A stretch of 34,663 bases of DNA, taken from assembly GCA_013298625.1 (NCBI GenBank), contig JAAFIF010000100.1, positions 1 through 34,663 of the forward strand. The letters run 5' to 3'. Made by a program: the position numbers and the translations under genes. The number at the start of each line of letters is the position of its first letter. Position 1 is the first letter of the stretch. Source of the DNA: Myxococcales bacterium. Lineage in GTDB: Bacteria; Myxococcota_A; Polyangia; Polyangiales; Ga0077539. Below, piece by piece: positions 8,138-15,967 of this stretch. The notes beneath the pieces are model-generated. The model saw only the letters and a list, made by a program, of their open reading frames with translations, was not told the origin of the DNA and did no database searches.

Positions 8138-8326
8138 ATGTCTCAAAGCGACGGTTCGATCGAGCAGCACAGCGAAGGGCGCCGCGCGCTCCAGGTGTTT
8201 GCGAAGTCGGTCTTCAAAGAGCTCAAGCGCAACGGCTACGACCGCGGCGAGATGGTCGCGTTTGCGAGCGAGCTGCTCGAGCTCGTCACGCGCGACACCA
8301 AGGCGCCCTCGGCCGACGCCGAGTAG
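8138..8326 (+). CDS. Small conserved-looking acidic protein, 62 residues
   Basis: The ATG is preceded by a near-ideal ribosome-binding site, GGAGGA at 8124-8129 with 8 bp spacing, the strongest in the window. The product is small, soluble and helical: after a polar N-terminus (MSQSDGSIEQHSEG) come RRALQVFAKSVFKELKRNGYDR and GEMVAFASELLELVTRD, two amphipathic helices. This looks like a two-helix regulatory or adaptor protein. I do not recognise a family. It stands alone, divergent from tRNA-Leu and convergent with the MCE gene 79 bp away. Confidence 0.8.
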   Translation: MSQSDGSIEQHSEGRRALQVFAKSVFKELKRNGYDRGEMVAFASELLELVTRDTKAPSADAE

Positions 8327-8405
8327 CCCCGCGCGCCTCTCCCCGGTCGACGCGACGTCTATCCCCATCCAGCGCGCGATCAGCGCCGCGCGAACCCCGC
8401 GGCGA

Positions 8406-9425
8406 TCACTCGCGCCAGAAGAACTTCCAGGGGTTGTGCTTGAGGTCGCGCACGAGCTCTTGGAGGTCGTCGTAGACCTCTTCGTCCATGAGCAGCGCGC
8501 CGACCGTTCCGCGCCCCTGGCGGATGTGCGCGCTCACGCGCTGCGCGTCGGTGGCGATCGTGTCGGCTCTGTGAGCGATCGAGCGCACGTCGCGCAAGGT
8601 CGCTTGCAGGTCGTTGATCTGCGCGTCGCCGACGCCCGTCGCGATGCGGTTGGCGTTGGCCATCAACGCGCGCGCGTCGCGCGACAACGGAGGCACCTCG
8701 CGGTCGATCGTGGCGAGGACGTTCTCCATGCGCGCGAGGATGCGCCGCACTTCGGCGCCGTCGACGTAACGGGCGCGCGCGGCGTTGACGAGGCCGTCGC
8801 CGTCGCGGATGAGCTGATCGGTGTCGTCGAGCAATCGATCGACGCGCGTGCCGTTGCGAGCGAGCAGGTCGTTGGTGTGCTGCAGCGTCCCCGCGAGGTT
8901 GTGGACGATGCCGCGGATCTGGTCGCGGTTGCTCGCGACGCCCGCGACCGCTTCGTCGAGCAGCGTGTACGCGCGAGCCACAAACAGGTCGATGCGGGGC
9001 GGACCCATGCCCACGGCGATCGTTCCGGCGGGGATCTGCTCGGTGCCCGTCCCTGGGTCGATCGCGAGAAACTGCTCGCCGAGCACGCCCTGCGTGGTCA
9101 CGTAGAACTCGGCGTTGCGGTGGATCTCTCGGTGGTAGCGCTCTTCGACGAGGATCTTCGCGCGCACCAGCGTGCGTCGGCCCGTGAGGGGATCGGGGGG
9201 CGACGCGCGAAACTCGAGGGCTTCGATGGTCCCGACGCGCACGCCGGCCATCTTCACGGGCGCGCCCGGCTGGATGCCTCCGGGGTTATCGAAGTCCACA
9301 TACAAGGGAAAACGCTTCTGAAACGTGATCCCGCCCATCACCAAGATGAGCGCGGCCAAGAGCGCGACGCCCACCAGGATGAGCACCCCGACCTTGACCT
9401 CGATTGATTTTACAGCGGCAGCCAT
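8406..9425 (-). CDS. MlaD/MCE-family lipid-binding protein
   Basis: The 339-residue protein begins MAAAVKSIEVKVG, then a single membrane segment (LILVGVALLAALILVMGG, about 14-31) and an MCE domain (about 38-125: YVDFDNPGGIQPGAPVKMAGVRVGTIEAL, then LVRAKILVEERYHREIHRNAEFYVTTQGVLGEQFLAID). The long C-terminal region is helical with regularly spaced hydrophobics and ends DLKHNPWKFFWRE, a tail commonly seen in MlaD-type proteins of Deltaproteobacteria. MCE proteins form periplasmic rings that carry phospholipids between membranes with an ABC transporter. No MlaE permease or MlaF ATPase gene is next to it, so it is an orphan here. I chose the ATG at 9425; a longer frame upstream lacks family character. 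Confidence 0.9.
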   Translation of the reverse strand: MAAAVKSIEVKVGVLILVGVALLAALILVMGGITFQKRFPLYVDFDNPGGIQPGAPVKMAGVRVGTIEALEFRASPPDPLTGRRTLVRAKILVEERYHREIHRNAEFYVTTQGVLGEQFLAIDPGTGTEQIPAGTIAVGMGPPRIDLFVARAYTLLDEAVAGVASNRDQIRGIVHNLAGTLQHTNDLLARNGTRVDRLLDDTDQLIRDGDGLVNAARARYVDGAEVRRILARMENVLATIDREVPPLSRDARALMANANRIATGVGDAQINDLQATLRDVRSIAHRADTIATDAQRVSAHIRQGRGTVGALLMDEEVYDDLQELVRDLKHNPWKFFWRE

Positions 9426-9507
9426 CGCGAACGGCACTGTACCGCAGCGGCGCCCTCGTGGCGCACGGCACTTGACCATCGCGCGCGAGTGTCCGAACTC
9501 CTCGCGC

Positions 9508-10020
9508 ATGTCCCTGTACGACCAGACGATCCCCCAGCTGAACAAGATGCTCTCGAACCTCGAGGCGTGGCTCGACCTCGGCGCCGAATACGCGAAGACG
9601 AAGAACTTCGACGTGACCGTGCTGCTGCAGTCGCGGCTCGCGCCCGATCAGTTTCCGTTGATCAAGCAAGTGCAGGCCGCCTGTGACCAGGCCAAGACCA
9701 CGGCCGCGCGCGTCACGGGCCGAGAGCCGCCGAAGCACCCCGACACCGAGGTCACGTTCGACGAGCTCAAGGCGCGCATCGCGACGGTGAAGAGCTACCT
9801 CGCGGAGTTCTCCGCGAAGGACTTCGAGGGCGCCGAGTCGCGCGTGATCGCCCTGCCGTTTATGCCCGGCAAAGGGATGAGCGGCAGCCACTACACCTGC
9901 GAGATGGCGCTGCCGAACTTCTACTTCCACGCCAGCATGGCGTACGCGATCCTGCGCCACAACGGCGTCGACCTCGGCAAGCGCCACTTCATCGGCGGAC
10001 TCACGCTGCAGGACGTGTGA
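9508..10020 (+). CDS. DUF1993-family protein
   Basis: The 170-residue protein starts MSLYDQTIPQLNKMLSNLEAWLDLGAEYA, and its hallmarks match DUF1993: early LDKA/LEAWL helix, RLAPDQFPLIKQVQAACDQAKTTAARVTG, then TFDELKARIATVKSYL, and a late NFYFHASMAYAILRHNGVDLGKRHFIG. This family has a DinB-like four-helix fold, is cytoplasmic and has no settled activity. The ATG at 9508 gives the usual family length. It is divergent from the MCE gene across 82 bp. Its stop TGA is immediately followed by the stop of the GST gene on the other strand, so the two genes converge with no gap. Confidence 0.9.
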   Translation: MSLYDQTIPQLNKMLSNLEAWLDLGAEYAKTKNFDVTVLLQSRLAPDQFPLIKQVQAACDQAKTTAARVTGREPPKHPDTEVTFDELKARIATVKSYLAEFSAKDFEGAESRVIALPFMPGKGMSGSHYTCEMALPNFYFHASMAYAILRHNGVDLGKRHFIGGLTLQDV

Positions 10021-10743
10021 TCACTCCGTGAGCTCGGGGAAGTACTCGGCTTTCATCCGCGCCTCGTACTCGCGCAAGTTGCGCTGTCCCCGCACGTAGT
10101 CCCGCGTCGGCGACGCTCCAGGAAACGCCATCGCCCCCGACACGAACGCGAACACCGTCGCGTCGATCGTGCTCGGTCGATCGCCGAGAAAATAACGGTT
10201 GTCCCCGAGCAGCTGCGAGAGCGCCGTGAAATCCGCGACGCCCATCTTCTGCACTTCTTCGCGCGAGTGCCGCCCCGTCCCCTGCGAGCGCAGCTTCTTG
10301 CGCACGTCGCGGACGATCAGCGAAAACGCCCACTTCAACGGCCCCGGCAGGACCTTCGTAAACGCCTCTCGTTGGATCGTGCTCGTCCACTCCGAGTCCC
10401 ACCGCGAGGCCATCACGACGAAGTACACCCCCTCTTCGATCATCCGTCGCGTCACGTGCGCGAGCGCTCGCTGACCGTCGGTCAGCCAGTGATCCATGGG
10501 CTCGTCGCGCATCGACTCGAGGCGCTCGATGATCCACTGCGAGTCGCCCATGAGCTCGTCGCCGATGGAGACGAACGGGATCTTTCCCTTCGGAGCGCGG
10601 CGCATATCCGAGATGGCCACCGAGTGCGGCACCTTCGCCATGCGCAGGTAGCACTCGAGCTTGCTGCAAAACGGCGAGAGGTTGGGGGTGCCCCACGGGC
10701 GGGTCGGCGGCTGATACAGCGTGACGGGCGGGAGACTTGGCAT
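10021..10743 (-). CDS. Glutathione S-transferase-like protein (metaxin/FAXC type)
   Basis: Starting at the ATG at 10743 the protein is 240 residues: MPSLPPVTLYQPPTRPWG begins a thioredoxin-like domain, with NLSPFCSKLECYLRMAKVPH as the helix carrying the usual active-site region and KGKIPFVSIGDELMGDSQWIIERL as the cis-Pro/helix-3 part. A C-terminal helical domain contains LGDNRYFLGDRPSTIDATVFAFVSG, the family's conserved N-capping box. The spacing and the Cys-x-x-x-Glu-Cys helix resemble the metaxin/Tom37/FAXC branch more than classical GSTs. Role unknown; possibly glutathione-linked detoxification. It is divergent from kinase A1, 112 bp apart. Confidence 0.85.
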   Translation of the reverse strand: MPSLPPVTLYQPPTRPWGTPNLSPFCSKLECYLRMAKVPHSVAISDMRRAPKGKIPFVSIGDELMGDSQWIIERLESMRDEPMDHWLTDGQRALAHVTRRMIEEGVYFVVMASRWDSEWTSTIQREAFTKVLPGPLKWAFSLIVRDVRKKLRSQGTGRHSREEVQKMGVADFTALSQLLGDNRYFLGDRPSTIDATVFAFVSGAMAFPGASPTRDYVRGQRNLREYEARMKAEYFPELTE

Positions 10744-10776
10744 CGGCCCGTCGATGTACTTCATCCGCCGCGAGAA

Positions 10777-10794
10777 GTGGCGAGTCAGCGCCAC
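10777..10794. promoter_or_regulatory. Inverted repeat GTGGCG-N6-CGCCAC in the GST/kinase A1 intergenic region
   Basis: Arms of 6 bp at 10777-10782 and 10789-10794 lie between the divergent GST and kinase A1 starts. It is a plausible small operator, but short arms are common by chance in DNA this GC-rich. Confidence 0.25.
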
Positions 10795-10855
10795 CGGCGC
10801 TCGACAGGGTTTCACTGATGGCGGCGGCGTGCGATGATTCCGTGGTCCGAATTTC

Positions 10856-12340
10856 ATGAGCGACGACCGCGACTCCCCATCGTCTTCTGCGTTCGCGTTC
10901 GGCACCGTGCTCGGCGGCAAGTTCTCGATCACCCGCGCCATCGGCCGCGGCGGAATGGGGACCGTCTACGAAGGGCAACAGCTGTCGCTGCGCAGGCGCG
11001 TCGCGATCAAGACCCTCAACCCCGAGCTCGCGCGCAACAACGACCTGCGCGCCCGGTTCGTGCGCGAGGGAGAGCTCGCCGCCCGCATCCGCCACCCCAA
11101 CGTCATCGAAGTGATCGACGTGGGCGAGCACGAGGGGACGCCCTTCTTGGTGCTCGAGTTTCTCGAAGGAGAAGACCTCGGACAGCGCCTCGGCCGGCTC
11201 GGCAGGCTCTCGACCAACGAGTGCGCAGACCTCCTGCTGCCCGTGTGCGCCGCGATCGCGTCCGCCCACGAGATGGGCGTCGTGCACAGGGACCTCAAGC
11301 CAGAGAACATCTTCTTGCTCACGCCCGCGCGCGGCCCGGTCATCCCCAAGGTCGTCGACTTCGGCATCTCGAAGCTCGTCGATGGGGCCACCAAGACGCC
11401 GTCTTCCGCGAAGCTCACCGCCGAAGGAGCCATCATCGGCACGCCCCTCTACCTCGCGCCCGAGGTCACCGGCGGCGCCAAGCAGCTCGACGCCAAGAGC
11501 GACCAGTACACGCTCGGCGTGATCTTGTACGAGTGCATCACGGGCCAGCGCCCCTTCAACGCCACCAACCTCGCTGAGCTCGTCGGAGAGATCCTCAGCG
11601 GTCGCTGCGAGCGCCCCAGCGCGCTGGTCGAAGGGCTCGACCCGGCCTTCGAGGCGCTGGTCGTGCGCGCGATGAGCCTGGATAAATCCAAGCGATTCGG
11701 CTCGATGTGGGCGCTCGGGCGCGCGCTGCTCCCGTTTGCGAGTGAGCGCGTCCGCTCGTCGCTGAGCGATCAGTTCTTGGGCGGCCACTCGGTGCAGTCC
11801 GAGCGCCCTCCGGCCGCGCCAGAGCCCGCGCGCAGCCCCGCGCGCACGCCGCGCCAAGACGCAGCAACGCTCGCCGAAACAGCCATCGACGTCGCCGCCA
11901 GACCCGCCGCCACCCGCGCGACGGGGGCCTCGAAGGCGACCGTCGCCGTCGCAGCAGCGCTGGCGTTCTCGTTGGTCGTCGCTGGCGCCACGATGCGCGC
12001 GCGCATGGCCAGCGGCGGAGCGGCGACGGGCGACGCAGGAGCGGCGATCGCGCACACGAATTCAACGCCAACACCAACGCCAACGCCAACGCCAACGCCA
12101 ACGCTCGTCCCAACAGCGGACGCCGAGAGCGCGCAGCGCGCCAGCGAAGACAGCGGCGTTGCGACGGTCGAGCCCGCTGCGGTCACGCACAGCGCGGACG
12201 CGGTCGACGCAGGCGCGGCGCGGGCCTCGGGCGGACCCGCGGCGATCCGTCGGCCGACAGCGAGCCGCGACGCCGGCCGCCGCAGCAACGGCGGGGGCAA
12301 CGGCCAAGGCAACGGCGGGTCGAACAGCTTCATCGAGTGA
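10856..12340 (+). CDS. Transmembrane Ser/Thr protein kinase A1
   Basis: A 494-residue Hanks-type kinase. The glycine loop is GRGGMGTV (30-37), the catalytic Lys is in VAIK (Lys52), the loop HRDLKPEN has Asp146, DFG is at 168-170, and YLAPE follows at 199-203. All catalytic residues are intact, so it should be active. After the kinase domain comes a Pro/Ala/Arg linker, one membrane segment (about 361-380), then a Thr-Pro repeat (about 403-420) and a low-complexity Ala/Asp/Gly-rich tail outside the membrane, with no recognisable sensor domain. It matches kinase A2 (15968) residue for residue in motif positions. Its stop overlaps a possible GTG start of kinase B1, so the two are probably co-translated. 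Confidence 0.95.
   Translation: MSDDRDSPSSSAFAFGTVLGGKFSITRAIGRGGMGTVYEGQQLSLRRRVAIKTLNPELARNNDLRARFVREGELAARIRHPNVIEVIDVGEHEGTPFLVLEFLEGEDLGQRLGRLGRLSTNECADLLLPVCAAIASAHEMGVVHRDLKPENIFLLTPARGPVIPKVVDFGISKLVDGATKTPSSAKLTAEGAIIGTPLYLAPEVTGGAKQLDAKSDQYTLGVILYECITGQRPFNATNLAELVGEILSGRCERPSALVEGLDPAFEALVVRAMSLDKSKRFGSMWALGRALLPFASERVRSSLSDQFLGGHSVQSERPPAAPEPARSPARTPRQDAATLAETAIDVAARPAATRATGASKATVAVAAALAFSLVVAGATMRARMASGGAATGDAGAAIAHTNSTPTPTPTPTPTPTLVPTADAESAQRASEDSGVATVEPAAVTHSADAVDAGAARASGGPAAIRRPTASRDAGRRSNGGGNGQGNGGSNSFIE
12065..12100 (+). repeat. Hexanucleotide repeat (ACGCCA)n encoding Thr-Pro
   Basis: Six consecutive copies of ACGCCA, one of them ACACCA, encode the TPTPTP spacer just outside the membrane in kinase A1. 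Copy-number change by 6 bp would lengthen or shorten the spacer without a frameshift. Confidence 0.85.
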
Positions 12341-12345
12341 CGTTG

Positions 12346-13827
12346 ATGTTCAGCGAACGCAACGCGAGCGCCCGCGTCGGCGAGGTGATCGCTGACAAGT
12401 TCAGGCTCGAGAAGCTGATCGGCGTCGGAGCCATGGGCGCGGTCTACCGCGCGGTGCACGAGTGGACGCAGCGCACCGTCGCCGTGAAGCTCTTGTTCGA
12501 CAGCCCGAACGCGGCCGAGTCGATCGAGCGGTTCTTTCGCGAGGCGCGCGCTGCGACGAAGATCGGTCACCGCAACATCGTCGAGGTGCTCGACATGGGG
12601 CAGCACTCGGACGGGACGTACTACCTCGTGCAAGAGCTGCTCGAAGGAGAGACGCTGCGGCAGCGGCTCGATCGGTTGACCAGGCTGTCGCCGACCGAGG
12701 CGCTCGAGGCGCTGCTTCCGGTGATGGACGCGCTCGCCGCCGCGCACGCAGCGGGCATCGTTCACCGCGACGTGAAGCCCGAGAACATTTATTTGCACGC
12801 CGAGCGACGCACCACGCGCGCAGCCAAGAGCGTCTCGAAGCTCATTGATTTCGGCGTCGCAAAGGCGGGAAACCACCCCGTTCGCCTCACCGCCGCCGGC
12901 GTCGTGCTCGGGACGCCCAACTACATGGCGCCCGAGCAAGTCGACGGAGCGTCCGAGGTCGGACCCCAAGCGGACCTCTGGTCCATCGGCGTGGTGCTCT
13001 ACGAGTGCCTCTCGGGCGAGCGGCCGTTTTCGGGCGCGTCGGTGCGCGACGTGTTCGCGAAGGTCACGTCGCAGCCGGCGATCCCGCTGGGGACGCTCGT
13101 TCCGTCGCTGCCTGAAGCGCTCGTGAGCGTGGTGCACGCGGCGATCGAGCGCGACCGCGCGGTGCGCTTCGCGTCGATGAAGGCGATGCTCTCTGCGCTC
13201 TCGTCGATCGAGCCGCTCGCCCGCGCGCCGTCGCTCGCGCCGATGTTCGAGTCGTTCTCTGCGCCCACGGTGCACAGCACGCCCGCGGATTCGCGCACGG
13301 TCCCCGAGGGCATCCCCGGGCGCGCGCTCGGCGCGGCGCTCGCTGCGAAAGCGAAGCCAACGCCCAACGCAGCGCCGATCCCCACGCCAACGCCAACGCC
13401 AACCCCAACGCCAACCCGCACCGCAGGCCCGTCGCGCGAGGTGACCGAGAAGGGCCCTGCCGCGCTGGACCTCGGCGCCAGCGGCTCGATCAGCGGCGGT
13501 CAAATCGCGCTCGGCGCGGTGATGGCGCTCGCGCTCGGCGCGTTCGGCGCGTTCACGATCCGCGGAGCGTCGCGAAGGTCGGGAGCGAGCCCCGCGGACG
13601 CAGCGGTGATCGACGCGCAGAGCGCGGTCGCGACGACATCAGCGCGAGACGCCGCGCGAGACTCGCACCGCGAGGACAACAACGCACCCGACGCCCGCGC
13701 AGAGACAGACGCGACGAGCACGAGGCAACGAACGGTTCTCGTCGGGCCGCAGATCACGAGACCGCGAGCGCACACCCCCCGCGACGCAGGAACGAGCCCG
13801 CAGCGGCGCCCCGCCCTCATCGAGTGA
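12346..13827 (+). CDS. Transmembrane Ser/Thr protein kinase B1
   Basis: A 493-residue Hanks-type kinase with IGVGAMGAV glycine loop (25-33), VAVK Lys48, HRDVKPEN with Asp142, DFG at 168-170 and MAPE near 194-197; all catalytic residues are present. It shares the insert VHEWTQRTVAVKLLFDS with kinase B2 (IHEWTQRHVAVKLLFDE), so B1 and B2 are closest relatives. A long Ala/Pro linker holds a Thr-Pro run (about 339-358), then one membrane segment (about 386-405) and a short Asp/Ala/Arg-rich exterior tail. The ATG at 12346 was chosen because it aligns with B2's start; a GTG at 12337 overlapping the A1 stop is an alternative. It converges with RR1, 7 bp away. Confidence 0.94.
   Translation: MFSERNASARVGEVIADKFRLEKLIGVGAMGAVYRAVHEWTQRTVAVKLLFDSPNAAESIERFFREARAATKIGHRNIVEVLDMGQHSDGTYYLVQELLEGETLRQRLDRLTRLSPTEALEALLPVMDALAAAHAAGIVHRDVKPENIYLHAERRTTRAAKSVSKLIDFGVAKAGNHPVRLTAAGVVLGTPNYMAPEQVDGASEVGPQADLWSIGVVLYECLSGERPFSGASVRDVFAKVTSQPAIPLGTLVPSLPEALVSVVHAAIERDRAVRFASMKAMLSALSSIEPLARAPSLAPMFESFSAPTVHSTPADSRTVPEGIPGRALGAALAAKAKPTPNAAPIPTPTPTPTPTPTRTAGPSREVTEKGPAALDLGASGSISGGQIALGAVMALALGAFGAFTIRGASRRSGASPADAAVIDAQSAVATTSARDAARDSHREDNNAPDARAETDATSTRQRTVLVGPQITRPRAHTPRDAGTSPQRRPALIE
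13384..13413 (+). repeat. Hexanucleotide repeat encoding Thr-Pro in kinase B1
   Basis: Five units of ACGCCA type (one ACCCCA) encode a TPTPTP run on the inner side of the predicted membrane segment. The same hexamer occurs in kinase A1 but on the outer side of its membrane segment. Confidence 0.8.
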
Positions 13828-13834
13828 GCGACGC

Positions 13835-14452
13835 TCAGCCCACGAGGCCAGCGCGGTGCGCGTACGCGACGATCTCGCCGACGGTGCGAGCGTGGAGCTT
13901 CTCTTTGATCTTCGCGAGTTGATTGCTGACCGTGGACGCTGCGACGTCGAGTTCGGCTGCGATTTCGCTGACGGTCTTGCCCTGGTACAGCAGCGTGAAG
14001 ACCTGATGCTCGCGCGCGCTGAGGCGCGTGTGCAGCGGCTTGTCGGGGATGGACGAGAGGGCGAGCGCCTCGGGCACGTAGCGCCCGTGGCGAAGGACGT
14101 GACGCACGATGCGCAAGAACTCTTCGGCGGGTTCGCTCTTCGAGACGAATGCTGCGGCGCCTTCGGAGAGGACCTGCGGGGCGTACTGTTCTTCGGCGTA
14201 CATGGTGAGCACGACCACTCGGAGCTTCGGCTGCGATTGACGCACCCGTCGGAGGACTTCGACGCCCGAGAGGCCCGGGAGGGACAAGTCGAGGACGAGG
14301 ACGTCGGTGCGAGAGAGCTCGGGATGAAGGAGCACTTCGTCGCCGCGGTGCGCTTCGCCGATGACGGCGAGGTCGGACTGGGAGTTGATGAGCTCGGCGA
14401 GCCCGCGGCGGAGCAGTGGATGGTCGTCGGCCAGGAGGATCGTGTGCTTCAC
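13835..14452 (-). CDS. NarL/FixJ-family response regulator RR1
   Basis: A 205-residue two-domain regulator. The receiver has the acidic pair Asp9-Asp10 (LLADDHPLLRRGLAEL), phospho-acceptor Asp55 (VLVLDLSLPG), Thr83 and Lys105. The LuxR-type helix-turn-helix follows: LSAREHQVFTLLYQGKTVSEIAAELDVAASTVSNQLAKIKEKL. The GTG at 14452 gives the canonical receiver start, and its GTGA overlaps the stop of HK1, so the kinase and regulator are translationally coupled and surely partners. It probably binds DNA as a dimer when phosphorylated. The nearest candidate targets are the palindromes at 15859-15896. Very similar to RR2 at 22061, with identical length. Confidence 0.96.
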   Translation of the reverse strand: MKHTILLADDHPLLRRGLAELINSQSDLAVIGEAHRGDEVLLHPELSRTDVLVLDLSLPGLSGVEVLRRVRQSQPKLRVVVLTMYAEEQYAPQVLSEGAAAFVSKSEPAEEFLRIVRHVLRHGRYVPEALALSSIPDKPLHTRLSAREHQVFTLLYQGKTVSEIAAELDVAASTVSNQLAKIKEKLHARTVGEIVAYAHRAGLVG

Positions 14453-15813
14453 GGCGCGGTCGGTAGTGTGCAACGGATTTCCGTTCCGCGCGGGCTTCGG
14501 CGCAGGACCTCGAGCGCGCCCGAGAGAGATTGCGCTCGCTCGCGCATGCCGATGAGCCCGACGCCCGGCAGCGCTGCGGCGTCGGCGCGCGCGCGCCCGA
14601 GCCCCACGCCGTCGTCGCGGACGCTGAGCGTGAGGGTGTCCGCTCGGCACACCAGGTCGATCTCGACGCTCTCTGCGCGGGCGTGCTTGAGCACGTTGGT
14701 CAGCGCTTCTTGAACGATCCGAAACGCCGCGGTCCTGGTGGCTTCAGAGAGCGAATCCATGGGGCCCTCGGCGCGCACAGCGCAGCGCAGGGCTCCGTTG
14801 TCGTTCATCCTGCGCGCGAGCCACTCGACCGCGCTGACGAGCCCGAGGTCGTCGAGCATCCTCGGGCGAAGCTCGCTGACGATCTCTCGGACGAGCGTCT
14901 TGGTGCGCTGAACCGCGGCGTCGACGTCGTCGAGGTTGGCCGCGATCGAGCGAGGGTCGCGCTCGAAGCGCTCCCGCGTGAACCGCAGCGAATATCCGAT
15001 GGCGGCGATCTCTTGCCCGAGCTCATCGTGCAGCTCCCTCGCGATGCGCGTGCGCTCTTCTTCTCGCACTCGCTCGACGCTGTTGACCAGCGTTCGCAGC
15101 TCGTCCGTGCGCTCGCGCACGCGCTGCTCGAGCTCTTGCGCCCACCGCGCCAGCGCGCTTCGATGCGCGAAGTTCTCGCGCGCGAGAAGAAACAGCGAGT
15201 GGCCGAACCAGTGGCTCACGAGCCCTGCGCCGAGCGCCACGCTCCACCACAGCGCCGTCGACGGGTGCCCGCTGAACGCGGGGTGAAATCCCCAGTAGCC
15301 GACGGCGGCGCTGAGCGTGATCGCCGCGGTAAACAGCGCTCGTTCGCTGAGCGCCAGCGGCAGGGCGACGGTCGAGAGCAGGCCGAAGTGCAGCAAGTGC
15401 ACGTACGGCGCGCCCGGATCGCCAGCGCGCGCCATCGCGTCGCCGGCCACCACGGTCGAGCCGAGCACGAGCGAGACGAACGCGACGCGCAGGGCCGCAG
15501 CGTTCTGCGAGGCGCGCGTCAGCAGCAAGAACGCGATCGAGCCGACCGTCACGACCGCGCGCCACCGCGCGAACGCCCCGCGCGCGAGCTCGCCGAGCAC
15601 CATCCAGTCGAGCGGCCAGGACGCCAGCGTCGCGGCGAGGGCCACGGCGCACAGGCTCGTCGCGTGGTCGATGAGCTTGCGCTTTCGGCGCGCGTCGAAC
15701 GCCTCTGCGACGCTGGGAGCGTCTTCGCCTTCGTAGTCTTCGCGGCGCGCCCTCCACAGCGAGAGGCCCTCTCGAATCGTGTCGGTCAGCGGTGGCGCGC
15801 TCGGGCGGGTCAT
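14449..15813 (-). CDS. Membrane histidine kinase HK1 (HisKA_3 type)
   Basis: From the ATG at 15813 the protein is 454 residues. The N-terminal half holds about six membrane segments (roughly 50-210) with conserved polar patches GDAMARAGDPGAPYVHLLH and YWGFHPAFSGHP, probably the sensing part inside or at the membrane. Then come a coiled-coil linker (ELEQRVRERTDELRTLVNS), the HisKA_3 H-box RIARELHDELGQE with His262, and the ATPase domain with QEALTNVLKHA (N-box), VRDDGVGLG and GVGLIGMRERA. The start was chosen by alignment with HK2, which begins MPPLSHTLREGLSLW against PPLTDTIREGLSLW here. No periplasmic sensor domain is visible. It feeds RR1 by an overlapping gene and is divergent from kinase A2 across 154 bp. 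Confidence 0.95.
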   Translation of the reverse strand: MTRPSAPPLTDTIREGLSLWRARREDYEGEDAPSVAEAFDARRKRKLIDHATSLCAVALAATLASWPLDWMVLGELARGAFARWRAVVTVGSIAFLLLTRASQNAAALRVAFVSLVLGSTVVAGDAMARAGDPGAPYVHLLHFGLLSTVALPLALSERALFTAAITLSAAVGYWGFHPAFSGHPSTALWWSVALGAGLVSHWFGHSLFLLARENFAHRSALARWAQELEQRVRERTDELRTLVNSVERVREEERTRIARELHDELGQEIAAIGYSLRFTRERFERDPRSIAANLDDVDAAVQRTKTLVREIVSELRPRMLDDLGLVSAVEWLARRMNDNGALRCAVRAEGPMDSLSEATRTAAFRIVQEALTNVLKHARAESVEIDLVCRADTLTLSVRDDGVGLGRARADAAALPGVGLIGMRERAQSLSGALEVLRRSPRGTEIRCTLPTAP

Positions 15814-15858
15814 CGGGGGGCTCGCTCTGCGATATCTCACGGCGCGATCACACCCCTC

Positions 15859-15876
15859 CATAGAGGAACCTCTATG
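15859..15876. promoter_or_regulatory. Perfect palindrome CATAGAGG-AA-CCTCTATG (candidate NarL-type operator)
   Basis: Eight-bp arms with a 2 bp centre lie in the divergent region between HK1 (start 15813) and kinase A2 (start 15968). NarL-type regulators are known to bind inverted heptamers spaced by 2 bp, the same geometry. Its AT content stands out from the surrounding DNA. It may be bound by RR1 or RR2 and control HK1-RR1, kinase A2 or both; this is inferred. Confidence 0.65.
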
Positions 15877-15883
15877 CGCCCCT

Positions 15884-15896
15884 TTCACGCCGTGAA
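15884..15896. promoter_or_regulatory. Second palindrome TTCACG-C-CGTGAA
   Basis: Perfect 6 bp arms around one base, 7 bp from the palindrome at 15859-15876. The centre-to-centre distance is about 22 bp, roughly two helical turns, so two proteins could bind the same face. It differs in sequence from the first site, so it may be read by another regulator. Confidence 0.5.
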
Positions 15897-15967
15897 GCGA
15901 ACGCTCGGCGAAGCGCGCATGCGTGCTTCGAGATCGCCGGCTTTCGCGGTACATCCCAGAGGGCGCG

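Noticed and set aside
8025..9407. 460-codon + strand frame across the small gene and MCE gene
   Set aside because: Composition is typical of an antisense shadow, and the MCE protein on the other strand is clear.
9472..9500. TTGACC-N17-GAACTC as promoter of the DUF1993 gene
   Set aside because: The -10 match is poor, and the transcript would start right at the ATG.
11770..13503. Very long open frame on the - strand opposite kinases A1 and B1
   Set aside because: It is Arg/Ala/His-rich and mirrors the codon pattern of the kinases; GC-rich coding DNA often leaves such open antisense frames.
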